Shown: positions 28,342-38,288 of the stretch, piece by piece
Layout of the letters: each line of letters opens with the position of its first letter
Position numbering within the stretch: the first letter of the stretch is position 1
From: Mayamaea pseudoterrestris
Lineage: Eukaryota; Bacillariophyta; Bacillariophyceae; Sellaphorales; Sellaphoraceae
Direction of reading: 5' to 3'
DNA: 64,000 bases
Assembly: GCA_027923505.1 (NCBI GenBank)
Contig: BROI01000007.1
Coordinates: 558,001 to 622,000, forward strand
The notes under the pieces: model-generated
Told to the model about the DNA's origin: nothing
What the model saw: only the letters and a program-made list of their open reading frames with translations
Databases searched by the model: none
Made by a program: the position numbers and the translations under genes

Positions 28342-31300
28342 ATGGTGATCGTCGAATTTCCTCTTTGGGTCGCGCACTCGACGGAAGCTTCCTCCACAAC
28401 ATCTGCAACGCATGATTCTGCGCACAATGTCAAGGCTGCCCAAGCCTTGAACATGCTGCAGACGAAAAAGTCTGCCATGTACGGGGTCGACTGCCATCCG
28501 GACGGAACGCGATTTGCCACGGCAGGTGGAGACGGAACAGTGCGAATATGGAGTACGGCTCCACTCTTTTCCAACAAGCATCGAGGAAAAATTGCAAATG
28601 AACTCGCGCATCAAAGCAACAGCAACAGTCTCACCATGGGTGGAGGAGGTTTGGTGACTTCATTCGTGAGTAGCAGCAGTAGTAGCAGTGGAAGTGATCA
28701 TGATGATTTGACCTCGCCGATAAACGGAAGCGGCAATCTGCAGAATGCAAGTCGGGAGTCAACAGGCAGCAATAAACCAAGCAGCAGTGACGAGGAAGAA
28801 CAGATTCGCGACTTGAATAGCCTGGTACGACGCAAAAAGGATGGTCAATCACCCGCACGACCTTTGCGGCCACAAGCAAGTCCTCCTTTGAAGGCAGCGA
28901 CAAAGAGCCAATTTGCTCAAAAGCTCAACACTAAAAGCAATGAACCGCCACGCTTGCTTGCCACCCTGTCGGCGCATACGGGATCTTCCGTTTTGGCGGT
29001 GCGTTTCTCAACGACGGGCAAGTATTTGGCGTCGGCTGGCGATGACGCTGTCGTTTGCATCTACGAGCGATCCAATGTTGCGTCGGCAGCGTCGGGCAAT
29101 CTGACGGGGCATTACAATCATCATCACCATCATGCTCATGCGGAACATTGGATTCGAATACACTGCTGTCGGGGGCATGAACTGGATGTAGTTGATTTAG
29201 CTTGGGCTCCGGATGATTCCTATTTGGTGTCGTGCTCGCTTGACAGTCAAACGCCAATCATTGTTTGGAAGATTGCCGATGATTTTGACAGCCGAAATAG
29301 CAGCAAGGGCATTATCAAGAGCCCGTACAAGGTTCTTGGACGAGGAGTTCATACAAGTACCGTCAAGGGTGTATGTTTTGATCCAGCTGGTTCGTACATT
29401 GCGAGTTCGGGGGACGATCCTGCGGTTTGCATTTGGCGCGCACACGACGATTGGGGGCTGGAGCAGCGGATCGACGCTTCCTCCGGCATTTTTCGGCAGT
29501 GGCATGCCAATGATGACTCTGTCAGCTTGTCGAGTCAGTCCTTGTTTCGTCGCATTAGTTGGGCAACGGATGGCGCTTTCTTATGTTCGACGAACTCTGT
29601 CGTGAAGAATAAGCATGTTGCGTCAACAATAAGTCGTCAAAGTTGGAACGTGAGCTCTGGCTCGCATGTTTCGACAGGTGCTGCGAACCTTGTTGGTCAC
29701 AAGCAGCCGGTCGTTGTGAGTCGGCACGCGCCTCAAATGCTCAGCGCCAAGAAGCGGCGCGAAAGAGCTCTTCAGAATGACGAAATTGAACATGAAGCTG
29801 ACGATGAAGCGGAAGACGATGAAGACGAAGAGCCACAACATGCAATGCTATTGGCACTAGGTGACAAGCGCGGGTTCGTGACAGTATGGAGCACTAAGAA
29901 GTCGCGTCCAATTTTCAAGTTGCAATGCAGCGAAAGTCGATGTACAGTGACGGATTTGTCTTGGCTAAAGTTACCCACGAGTGACAATCTTGTTCTTCTA
30001 ATATCCTTATTGGATGGCCAGTTAGTTGCTGTCAATTTTGCAGTGCCGTCAGAGCTTGGCGCGTTGTTGAGTAAAAAAGATCAGGCTAGAGTGTTTCAAT
30101 TGAGATATGGAATTGATGCAGACGATAACCGACTGTTCGTTGGCCGGAGCACAGGCATTAAAATAGTGGAGAACCCACTGCAGATGACACTAGAAGATCA
30201 GGATATGAATGACGCTGATGGAGGCGATAATCCTTTTCCAGATGACGTCGATAATGATAAGGAAGAGCTGAGTGCGCCCCAGCAGGAAACGCAAGCGAAA
30301 CAGAAGGAGAGTCGGATAGGTGGCAAGAAACGAGTGCAGCCAATGCTTGTCAGTTTGACTACAGCGCCAGAGAAGCGAGCTCGAGTCGATAATTCAAGGG
30401 ATAAAGAGCTGCAGGAGAGACGGAAATCGCTTGATCCAGTGCAAAATGCACTTGACGCCGCAGAAAAAGCTAATGCAGCCATTCAGGCTGCTCATGCGCA
30501 AAAGGAAAGGACAAGTCATAACGACGCTACAATTGCCCAGACAAATGCTCCATCAAATATCACTTTGACAGCACCTGCTCGCCCAGCGCAGCTACCTGCT
30601 ACCAATTCGTTCGCGTTGCCTTTTAGCACCGAGACATCTCATTCCGCCGAGCTTCCTCTCAGGAATGACTTCATTGCCTCCCACTCGGACCCTCCAGCAT
30701 CGTTTATGGTTGAGTGCAAGAACTCCAACAAAACTCCTTCAGGTTCGATAGGGTCGTCAATGCCATGCATTGACATTGCAATTAGCTCTGTAGGGAAGGT
30801 GTCATGGAAAGAGCAGATCGCCGGCACATCATGTTGTGCCATTGCTGCGTCGCTTGATTTTCTTGCAGTCGGGACTAGTGACGGTACAATCCAGCTCTAC
30901 AGCACCTCACCCAGTATGGGCTGGGCGTGTGGTGTTGCATTCAGGTCGCATCCTACGATTGTGATCGGTCAAGCGCCAGTTAACCTTAGGTTAAACGATC
31001 AGACAGCGGCAACTGGCGAGAAGACTGTGTCAATGATGATTGTGAGCGCTGACGGGGGCTTTGCAGTTTACACGCTACTACCACAGCTCAAGCTGCAATA
31101 CAAGGGCACTATTGTTCCTGCTATGACGCACATGACACATAGTGCCTGTGTCAGACAAGGCTTGGCAGTTCCAAACCTTTCAAGAATTCAAGTAACTGAG
31201 TCAGGCCATTTACTGATGTTACTATCTTTGGAACCCGCCACGCCTCGTACAGACGCCAACGGGAATTATGCCTCACGTTCAATGGCAAGTGCACTGGAAA

Positions 31301-31896
31301 GTATTGGTGGTTCTGTCCAAGCATTTGTGTATAATGTTGACGCTGAACTCTGGATGCGGGTTTCGGATAGTCGCTTCCTACTGTCAGACTTTTACAGTGT
31401 GAACCCCTCTCGAAATAACGAAAGAGGACGACTTATACAATGGGACGACCTTGTTCGAATCGGAAGTGCGCAGTCACAGCTCAAGGCAAATCGTCGATTG
31501 AACGCTGACAGCGGCGAGGTCCGCACAATATACAATAGCGACGAAGAAAGTATCTTTGAAGCAACCAGAGTACATTGTGAGGATCGCATGGCTTGCGCCA
31601 TGGCTTTTGGAGAAGCAAATGAATTCGAGCATTGGCTTCGATTGTACATCCGCACGTTGACGCGCTCGGGAAATGTTGATGTGGTGCGCATTGTCGTTGA
31701 CATGCTCAAAACTGACGAAGACCGACCCTTGCTTGGCTCCGACAGGATGGGTTGCTGGTGGATGTCACAGGCATCGTCCATTCTGGGACTTGGACGAACA
31801 ACTCTTCTCAAGTCGATTGTAATTCCAGAGCTCAGCAAGAATCGATCGTTGCAACGACTCACGAACGAAATCAACCTGGAAGTTTCCAATTTGTGA
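28342..31896 (+). CDS. HIRA: HIRA histone chaperone subunit
   Basis: A single exon encodes 1184 residues. The N-terminal WD40 propeller is clear, with VDCHPDGTRFATAGGDGTVRIWS (about 49-71, split), HTGSSVLAVRFSTTGKYLASAGDD, HELDVVDLAWAPDDSYLVSCSLD and HTSTVKGVCFDPAGSYIASSGDD. The first two blades are separated by a Ser-rich, acidic insertion of about 110 residues. A B-domain-like stretch GGKKRVQPMLVSLT (about 654-667) binds Asf1 in relatives. The C-terminal HIRA domain (about 790-1184) ends in helical repeats. HIRA, with UBN1 and CABIN1, deposits histone H3.3-H4 independently of replication. It is of normal size with long acidic linkers. The second copy (40512-44069) is interrupted by frameshifts. 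Confidence 0.92.
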   Translation: MVIVEFPLWVAHSTEASSTTSATHDSAHNVKAAQALNMLQTKKSAMYGVDCHPDGTRFATAGGDGTVRIWSTAPLFSNKHRGKIANELAHQSNSNSLTMGGGGLVTSFVSSSSSSSGSDHDDLTSPINGSGNLQNASRESTGSNKPSSSDEEEQIRDLNSLVRRKKDGQSPARPLRPQASPPLKAATKSQFAQKLNTKSNEPPRLLATLSAHTGSSVLAVRFSTTGKYLASAGDDAVVCIYERSNVASAASGNLTGHYNHHHHHAHAEHWIRIHCCRGHELDVVDLAWAPDDSYLVSCSLDSQTPIIVWKIADDFDSRNSSKGIIKSPYKVLGRGVHTSTVKGVCFDPAGSYIASSGDDPAVCIWRAHDDWGLEQRIDASSGIFRQWHANDDSVSLSSQSLFRRISWATDGAFLCSTNSVVKNKHVASTISRQSWNVSSGSHVSTGAANLVGHKQPVVVSRHAPQMLSAKKRRERALQNDEIEHEADDEAEDDEDEEPQHAMLLALGDKRGFVTVWSTKKSRPIFKLQCSESRCTVTDLSWLKLPTSDNLVLLISLLDGQLVAVNFAVPSELGALLSKKDQARVFQLRYGIDADDNRLFVGRSTGIKIVENPLQMTLEDQDMNDADGGDNPFPDDVDNDKEELSAPQQETQAKQKESRIGGKKRVQPMLVSLTTAPEKRARVDNSRDKELQERRKSLDPVQNALDAAEKANAAIQAAHAQKERTSHNDATIAQTNAPSNITLTAPARPAQLPATNSFALPFSTETSHSAELPLRNDFIASHSDPPASFMVECKNSNKTPSGSIGSSMPCIDIAISSVGKVSWKEQIAGTSCCAIAASLDFLAVGTSDGTIQLYSTSPSMGWACGVAFRSHPTIVIGQAPVNLRLNDQTAATGEKTVSMMIVSADGGFAVYTLLPQLKLQYKGTIVPAMTHMTHSACVRQGLAVPNLSRIQVTESGHLLMLLSLEPATPRTDANGNYASRSMASALESIGGSVQAFVYNVDAELWMRVSDSRFLLSDFYSVNPSRNNERGRLIQWDDLVRIGSAQSQLKANRRLNADSGEVRTIYNSDEESIFEATRVHCEDRMACAMAFGEANEFEHWLRLYIRTLTRSGNVDVVRIVVDMLKTDEDRPLLGSDRMGCWWMSQASSILGLGRTTLLKSIVIPELSKNRSLQRLTNEINLEVSNL

Positions 31897-32413
31897 TGCT
31901 ATAATAAATGATGATGATAGCTTTGTTTGTTTATCTAGATTGTAGGCGATACGAGATACACATACCCAGCCAATAAGGGCGACTAGCAACATAAGAAGAG
32001 TACGACATAGATGGGACGTGATCGCTCCACAGTTGAGATTTGGGGACCAGTTGCGACTTTAAAGTGCAAAAATTAGCTAAACTCGTTTTGATGAAAAGAA
32101 TGATGATGATTCGATTACCTCTCCCATCGCTGTACCGAAACTAAAAATTTGCTTGCACCTCCGATATTGCTGGCCCAAATGACCAGGAGGCATGTGCAAA
32201 AGTATAGCATCAAGTGCAGGATCAAGTACGGCAAGGGCGATAATCTATTTTGCACACGAGTCTGATCCGTACAGGGATGTGCTCAAGTAAAATATTTATG
32301 AGCAAGTATATAAAAGGCCAGCACCAACTTTTTCAGTAAATCGGACAATTTGCTTCAAGAATACTATGTAAAAATGTACAAAACATATCACTAGCTTAAC
32401 GGTTGTCGATAAA
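31897..32413. other. Convergent intergenic region HIRA / hydroxylase
   Basis: This 517-bp, AT-rich stretch is repeated near-identically at 44070-44586. No gene is supported. It contains an ATGATGATGA microrepeat near 32100. Confidence 0.3.
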
Positions 32414-33410
32414 TTATTCAACGCCGCCTCCCGTCAGTGACTTCCACAAGCCAGCGAGTCCACCAACTTGCTCCTGCAGTGAACGAGGTTTACGAATCGG
32501 CACCTGTCCATTTTCAAACTTGTTTCTTAAATCGTAAACAAACTCCAGAGCCGACCGCTCCGCTTCCGTCAACTCTGGATGCCAAAAGTCAATGATCAAT
32601 ACATGCCGATCTTGCTCGGTGGGATTGCCGGTGGAATGAACAAAGGATGTATCAATCGTGGTCAGCTTGCCTTGCGCCCAGCCCCTGCGCACACCTCCCA
32701 CTTCCATCCAGACCAAGATGCGAGGTCAAAATAAAGTTGCGTCCATCGCTATGTGGTTGCACGCCGGTTCCTGGTGTTTGCTTCGCAAAGCAAACGCCTC
32801 GCACCGCCAGCGGAATTTTCAGCGACTTTAACAAGCGAAAGGTTTCCGGAAATTGGAGGCACGTTTCCGTGTTCCATACGCCAAGTCGCTGCAGTCGCAC
32901 GGCGCTCCAACCTTGGCCCATGACTTGGTTCTGCCAAATGGAGTCTGTGGCAAAGACCATGGAAGTGTTGAGTTTCGTTTCGTATTCGGCTTGGATAATG
33001 TGAGCGCTTGCTTCCAAGTCTTGCGCCCATGGGAACAGCTGCAAGTCTTCTGCTGCGTTCCAAAACGGTTTCGTTGTTAATCCATCGACATGTTCCTCCG
33101 ATGGCTCGTGGCCTGCAGCGCTTGGTGTTGGTAGGGAAAGTTTCCCCTGGGCTCTTGCCGCAAAGGTTCGAATGCGATCAATGTCTTGGTTTTGCTTGCG
33201 CCAAAAGTTCTCAATGTCATCAAGGCCATCGTCTACATCCTCCCAAAATTGCATCTGCCGTTCCGTCAAGACATTGCATGACAAATGGCAGTGCCTTGTT
33301 GATGCGTGACGATTGTTCGTTACAAGAGTTGTGAACCCTGCCGATTTGCTGATGTGGAAAAGCAGCATGCATGCGGCAGAGCGCGACAATCTCATCGTCC
33401 ATCTTCTCAT
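32414..33410 (-). pseudogene. Aspartyl/asparaginyl beta-hydroxylase-like gene with an internal frameshift
   Basis: Two overlapping frames make up one protein. The first (33410 to about 32705) has a probable N-terminal signal or anchor (ACMLLFHISKSAG). It continues to VQPHSDGRNFILTSHLGL, which carries the HxD iron ligands and the 2-oxoglutarate fold typical of the aspartyl beta-hydroxylase family. The second (about 32716 to 32414) continues EVGGVRRGWAQGKL, FVHSTGN with the distal iron His, and RHVLIIDFWHPEL with the 2-oxoglutarate Arg. The spacing between HLGL and the RGW motif is several residues shorter than in relatives and the frame changes there, so a small deletion that is not a multiple of three is likely. 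The identical break occurs in copy B, so it predates the duplication or is systematic. The family oxidises Asp/Asn in target proteins using Fe(II) and 2-oxoglutarate. An unusual splice cannot be fully excluded. Confidence 0.65.
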
Positions 33411-33603
33411 ATTTGTAGTGGTTGATGCTGGTCAATGCGCTGTACTTGCGCAGTAAGGCTGTAACGGTTGCTTCTCGCCGCAAAATCGGATGCAAAACAA
33501 ACAACAAAACTGTGAAGTCGACGGCCGAAAAGAAGAACCGGTGAGACACGGGCCTCATCGTGATCACCGCGCGCGTTCATCGCGTCCTTGGTGTTGAGCA
33601 TGG

Positions 33604-36600
33604 ATGAGAACCCAAACCGAAGCGACAGCGGTGACGTCACGAAGACGGTCACGTTTAAGTAAGCGCGGTAAGCGGCAACCGAAGGAGTGGATCGAGGACG
33701 ATCACTTCTTGGAGAAAATAAGTAAAGTGGTTTTATTGACTCTGTTCTGCTTACATAGTGTCGCGGGCGGATTCATCCCTTTCCGCGCGCGAGCGGTGGA
33801 GAGTGCGACCTCCGCTCCGCCAGCAAGCGAAGGAAACCGACGCAACCGTCATTATCGTCGTGGGAATCGTGCTGGGAATCGTTCCGGGAATCAAGGCAAT
33901 GGTAGCAGACTCAACGGACCGAGTCGTGCGCCGAGTGGAAATTTCCAAGGAAGCGAGCCGACGCTCGCTGGATTCATCTACGACTACAACGGTTCGCGCG
34001 ATCCCGATGGATTCATCCGTACGACGAACGAGATCATCACTTTCGTCGGGCGCTCCTACAAGAAATATACCAAGGAGCTGCTCAAGGGCATGCGCAACGT
34101 GGAACTGGAGATTCCTGACGAGCCTGCGCGTCCAACGAAGGATGCCGACACGACGGACTCGGACTGGTCCATAATGCTCGAGGAATACAAGGCCGACAAG
34201 AAAGAGCATGTCGAGCGCGTGCGTGTGTACTCCGACTTCCTTGCTGGTCTCTACGCCGTGTTGTATGGACAATGCACGGAGCGTATGAAGGATCGTGTCA
34301 AGTCGCACGCCAAGTTCCGAGACGCCGAGGAGGACACGGACGGAATTAAGTTGCTGGCGATTATCAAGGAGATCTCGCATACGTACGAAGGGCGCTGCAA
34401 ACTTGTGGATCAAGTCGTGGACATTCAAGCTGAGTTGTTCGGACGTACTCAAGGAGCGCGCGAAAGCCTGCAGAAATATTACGAAAGCATGGTCACGCTG
34501 GCAGACGTGGCGAAGGCGGTTGGCGTCACGATGCACAACGAGATCGTGGCATTGAACATTGCCAAGGATGACAATCGTAACAAGGCGACCAAGGAGGATA
34601 TCAAGGCCGCCGAAGAGCTCGAGCTTGCGATGCTTTTCGTGCGTGGCGCAACGGGCGAATACGCTGGGTATTGCAAGCACTTGCGCAACTGCTACCTCGA
34701 CGGGCACGACAATTTCCCGTTGACGATCCACGATGCATACAACATCATGCAGCGTCGTGAGCATGCGGATGGAGAAGCCACGTTGCCAACGAACGAGGGC
34801 GTGGCGTTTCACACGACTGGTACAGCGCGTGACCCTCCTAGATGCTGGACCTGCCAACAGGTTGGTCATGTGCAGCGAGACTGTCCTACGAGAACGGAGT
34901 CTACGGAGAGTGCGCCGGCTGCAGAGGCTAGCGGGGCGCAGCACTTCACGCTGGGTAGCGAGGAAGATAGCGATGACGACGACGAGGTCGGATACATGTT
35001 CGCGCAGCCGCCGAAGGTGAACATCTCGAAGAAGGCTGTGCTCTTGGACAATCAGTCGACAGTGGATCTGTTCTGCAACGCCAAGATGCTGACGAACATT
35101 CGCCCGGTGCCAACGTGGATGGTGATCAAGTGCAACGCCGGTACAGTAAGGACGAACATGATGGGCGACCTGGAGGGCTATGGTCCGGTGTGGTGGTATC
35201 CGCAGGGACTGGCGAACATTTTGAGTTTGGCGCAAGTCCGCAAGAAGTTTACCGTGGAGTATCTCATGCACGGCGTGGAGCGTCCAATGTTTGTCGTGGA
35301 GAAGCCGGACGGTAAGCAGCGCGAGTTTGTCGAGACTGACTCTGGGCTGTATGTTTGCGAGAGCTTTTCGAAGGGCAAGCGCGGTGATGTCAAGGATGGA
35401 GTGGCGATGTTGACTACGGTAGACGATAACCGTACTAACTACACCAATGATGACTATTTACGCGCTGTTAGAGCTAGGGAACTGCAAATCAAAATTGGAC
35501 GGCCAAGCCTCAAGGATTACCTGCGCATCGTTACTAGCAATCAGTTGCCGAACTGTCCTGTGACGAAAGCCGACATCCTGGCTGCTGAGCACATCTTTGG
35601 ACCAGATGTTGGCTCGTTAAAAGGAAAGACGACGCGTCGCGCGTCGCATCTGGTGAAGCCAGCAATTGTTGAGCAGCTTCCACCGGCTATCATGAGTCGC
35701 TATCGAGACGTTACTCTTTGTGCTGACATCATGTATATCAACAAGGTCCCTATGTTGGTGACGTTCTCCCGCAGCATTCGTTTTGCTACGGTCGAGGTGA
35801 TTCAAAACCGTACGCTTCCGGTTATGTTGAAGGCAATCGAGTCTGTGTTGAAGATTTACGCACGCGGTGGGTTCCGTGTCGTCGCGGCTCTGATGGATGG
35901 GGAGTTTGCTCCAATGCTGGGCGCGTTGGCTGATCTCGGAGTGGCGCTCAATGCGACGTCTGAGGATGAGCACGTTGGCGAAATCGAACGGTTTATCCGT
36001 GTCGTGAAGGAACGGGTGCGCGCGACATACAACACATTGCCGTTTAAGCACGTGCCAGCACGCTTGGTTATCGAAATGACGAAGTCTGCCGTGTTTTGGT
36101 TGAATGCGTTTCCGCACGAGCGTGGCATTTCCAAGGATCTCAGTCCACGCACCATTGTGACTGGTCAGACAGTTGACTTTAATCGACATTGCAAGTATGA
36201 ATTCGGTCAGTATGTGCAAACGCATGAGTCGCACAGCAATGACATGCAGGCGCGCACGATTGGTGCGCTGGCTCTGCGCCCGACTGGTAATGTGCAGGGT
36301 GGGTTTTATTTCCTCAGTTTGTCTTCGGGCAAAATTCTGAATCGTGGCCACGCTACGCCTTTGCCCATGCCTGATGATGTCATTGAGCGCGTGCATCGTC
36401 TCGCTCGTCAACAGAAGGCCAATCCGGGCATCGTGTTCATGGACCGCCACCGTGTTGCGGAGGCTGCTGAGCCCGTCATGTGGCACGATGATGACGACGA
36501 GGATGATGATGACTCTGATTACGATGACGACGCTTCTCGCGGCGACGACGACTCTGCCGGCGGAAGCGAAGGAGTGAATGCGACCGATGACGATGACGAT

Positions 36601-38214
36601 GACAGCGACGACGACGATGGTGCTGACGGGGCAATCGAAGGAGTGCCGGGCGATGAGGCTGGTGATGGTGAGGCCATTGACGGCGAACTTGACGACGCGC
36701 CGGCCGTGGATGATGGCGAAATTGAAGGAGTGCCCGATGAAGGCGACATTGAAGGAGTGCCAGCTGCTGCAGACGAAGAGGATTTCGATGCGCGCTATGG
36801 CCCACGCACTGGTCGGTATGGCCTGCGTGCGCGCAAACCTCGATCGTTCGCTCATTTGTTCACGCTCGACGCTGCAGAGGAAGTGTCGGAGCCACTCGTC
36901 ACGGCACAGATGAACATGCGACAAGGTTTAAAGGCTTTCGGCGATGCTGGAGTGGAGGCAGTGCGCAAGGAAATGCAGCAGCTACACGACAGGCACGTCA
37001 TGAAGGCAGTCCCCCAGTGCACTCTGACTCCGCAGCAGCGCAAGGACGCGCTGGCGTATTTGATGTTTCTCAAGCGCAAGCGATGCGGGACAGTGAAGGG
37101 ACGCGGTTGCGCGGATGGACGCAAGCAACGAGCATACACTGCAAAGGAAGACGCAGCATCTCCAACGATAGCGACAGAGGCCATATTTCTGACGGCTATC
37201 ATTGACGCTATGGAAGGGCGCGAGGTTGCTGTAGTTGATGTACCAGGTGCTTTCATGCAAGCGGAAATGGATGAGTTGGTGCACGTACGTTTCACTGGGA
37301 AGATGGTGGAGCTACTGTTGGAAATTGATCGCGAGATGTACGAGCCTTGCGTCACAATGGAGAATGGCGAGAAAGTCATGTACGTCGAATTACTCATGGC
37401 GCTTTATGGTACGCTTCGAGCAGCACGACTATTCTGGGAGAAGCTGTCTGCAAAATTGCTTGAGTGGGGCTTCGAGAAGAACCCGTACGATCCGTGTGTG
37501 TGTAACAAGATTGTCAATGGAAAGCAAATCACCGTGGGATGGCACGTGGACGATTTGAAGATTTCACACGTCGACGTGAGCGTAGTGGATGAGTTCATCG
37601 CACAGATGGATGAGGAGTTCGGCAAGGAGACTCCAATGAATAAGTCACGCGGAAAAGTGCACGACTACCTCGGCATGGTATTGGACTATACTAAGCCTGG
37701 AGAAGTAGCAATCAACATGGTTGACTATGTGAAGAACATCCTTCATCATGCGCCGGACGACATGGATGGAACGGCAGCTACTCCGGCCGCCAGTCACTTG
37801 TTTCAGATCTCGGAAAATCCAGTCATGTTGAGCGAAGCAAAGAAGCAGATTTTTGTGACGATTGTGATGCAATGTCTGTATCTGAGTCAGCGAGCGCGAC
37901 CGGATATTCGCACAGCGATTTCTTTCTTGAGCACGAGGCTGCAGCAGCCTGACGAAGACGACTATAAGAAGGCTGCAAGAGTGATTAAATATTTACGCGG
38001 AAGCGTGGACATGGTGTTGACGCTGAAGGCGGACCAGTCCGGGATAGTCCAGTGGTGGGTGGATGCGTCGTACGCGGTACACCCAGACATGAAGGGTCAC
38101 ACTGGTGGAACAATGACACTTGGTCAAGGATCAGTGTACAGTACGTCGGCTAAACAGAAGTTGGTAACAAGAAGAGAGAGCTACCGCAGTTGCTGTGGAC
38201 AGGATATTTTCTGA
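33604..38214 (+). CDS. Copia gag-pol polyprotein (copy 1)
   Basis: The frame is open for 1536 codons. Visible domains in order: gag helical region (about 90-400), CCHC zinc knuckle CWTCQQVGHVQRDC (about 413), an aspartic protease segment reading LLDNQSTVD (about 480) where the usual motif is DSGA/T, integrase catalytic core (CADIMYI about 707, LMDGEF about 764, GEIERF about 793), an acidic linker with four IEGVP repeats (about 960-1060), reverse transcriptase (VVDVPGAFMQAEMDE about 1210, GWHVDDLKI about 1311) and RNase H (WWVDASYA about 1484). The start is doubtful. Copy 2 begins MSSTSNTP, but that stretch is lost here in a 79-bp net deletion around 33750-33830, so the frame opens at an upstream ATG. 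Near 38165 a deletion shifts the frame, and RNase H continues in another frame to the junction. Confidence 0.75.
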   Translation: MRTQTEATAVTSRRRSRLSKRGKRQPKEWIEDDHFLEKISKVVLLTLFCLHSVAGGFIPFRARAVESATSAPPASEGNRRNRHYRRGNRAGNRSGNQGNGSRLNGPSRAPSGNFQGSEPTLAGFIYDYNGSRDPDGFIRTTNEIITFVGRSYKKYTKELLKGMRNVELEIPDEPARPTKDADTTDSDWSIMLEEYKADKKEHVERVRVYSDFLAGLYAVLYGQCTERMKDRVKSHAKFRDAEEDTDGIKLLAIIKEISHTYEGRCKLVDQVVDIQAELFGRTQGARESLQKYYESMVTLADVAKAVGVTMHNEIVALNIAKDDNRNKATKEDIKAAEELELAMLFVRGATGEYAGYCKHLRNCYLDGHDNFPLTIHDAYNIMQRREHADGEATLPTNEGVAFHTTGTARDPPRCWTCQQVGHVQRDCPTRTESTESAPAAEASGAQHFTLGSEEDSDDDDEVGYMFAQPPKVNISKKAVLLDNQSTVDLFCNAKMLTNIRPVPTWMVIKCNAGTVRTNMMGDLEGYGPVWWYPQGLANILSLAQVRKKFTVEYLMHGVERPMFVVEKPDGKQREFVETDSGLYVCESFSKGKRGDVKDGVAMLTTVDDNRTNYTNDDYLRAVRARELQIKIGRPSLKDYLRIVTSNQLPNCPVTKADILAAEHIFGPDVGSLKGKTTRRASHLVKPAIVEQLPPAIMSRYRDVTLCADIMYINKVPMLVTFSRSIRFATVEVIQNRTLPVMLKAIESVLKIYARGGFRVVAALMDGEFAPMLGALADLGVALNATSEDEHVGEIERFIRVVKERVRATYNTLPFKHVPARLVIEMTKSAVFWLNAFPHERGISKDLSPRTIVTGQTVDFNRHCKYEFGQYVQTHESHSNDMQARTIGALALRPTGNVQGGFYFLSLSSGKILNRGHATPLPMPDDVIERVHRLARQQKANPGIVFMDRHRVAEAAEPVMWHDDDDEDDDDSDYDDDASRGDDDSAGGSEGVNATDDDDDDSDDDDGADGAIEGVPGDEAGDGEAIDGELDDAPAVDDGEIEGVPDEGDIEGVPAAADEEDFDARYGPRTGRYGLRARKPRSFAHLFTLDAAEEVSEPLVTAQMNMRQGLKAFGDAGVEAVRKEMQQLHDRHVMKAVPQCTLTPQQRKDALAYLMFLKRKRCGTVKGRGCADGRKQRAYTAKEDAASPTIATEAIFLTAIIDAMEGREVAVVDVPGAFMQAEMDELVHVRFTGKMVELLLEIDREMYEPCVTMENGEKVMYVELLMALYGTLRAARLFWEKLSAKLLEWGFEKNPYDPCVCNKIVNGKQITVGWHVDDLKISHVDVSVVDEFIAQMDEEFGKETPMNKSRGKVHDYLGMVLDYTKPGEVAINMVDYVKNILHHAPDDMDGTAATPAASHLFQISENPVMLSEAKKQIFVTIVMQCLYLSQRARPDIRTAISFLSTRLQQPDEDDYKKAARVIKYLRGSVDMVLTLKADQSGIVQWWVDASYAVHPDMKGHTGGTMTLGQGSVYSTSAKQKLVTRRESYRSCCGQDIF

Positions 38215-38288
38215 AGGCGCAAGGTTTCGGGGTCAAGGACACGAAATTGTATCAAGACAATATGAGTTCAATGCTGTTGGAAAAGAAT
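33604..38288 (+). mobile_element. Ty1/copia-type LTR retrotransposon, copy 1, 3'-truncated
   Basis: This element carries a gag-pol frame and stops at the duplication junction inside the RNase H region, so its 3' end and 3' LTR are missing. No 5' LTR can be defined, because no partner LTR is in the window. The element body may begin later than 33604: the first ~150 bp could be LTR or host flank. It is near-identical to the element at 46002 over 2.1 kb. Confidence 0.85.

Larger units (their letters stand above)
26006..38288 (+). repeat. Tandem segmental duplication, copy A (12.28-kb unit)
   Basis: This unit contains the GT92 5' end, KIN17, HIRA, the hydroxylase-like gene and a copia element. 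The same order recurs from 38289 at an offset of 12283 bp, falling to 12170 by the HIRA start and 12251 inside the copia element, as small indels accumulate. Much of the unit is near-identical between copies, with a few scattered substitutions, for example in HIRA near 28972 and 29088 and in the copia element near 34020 and 35521. Confidence 0.9.

Noticed and set aside
33751-35271. Long minus-strand open frame (506 codons) over copia copy 1, repeated over copy 2 (45963-47522), and another at 35617-36924
   Set aside because: They lie exactly antisense to gag-pol codons, share no domain and persist only because codon bias leaves the opposite frame free of stops.
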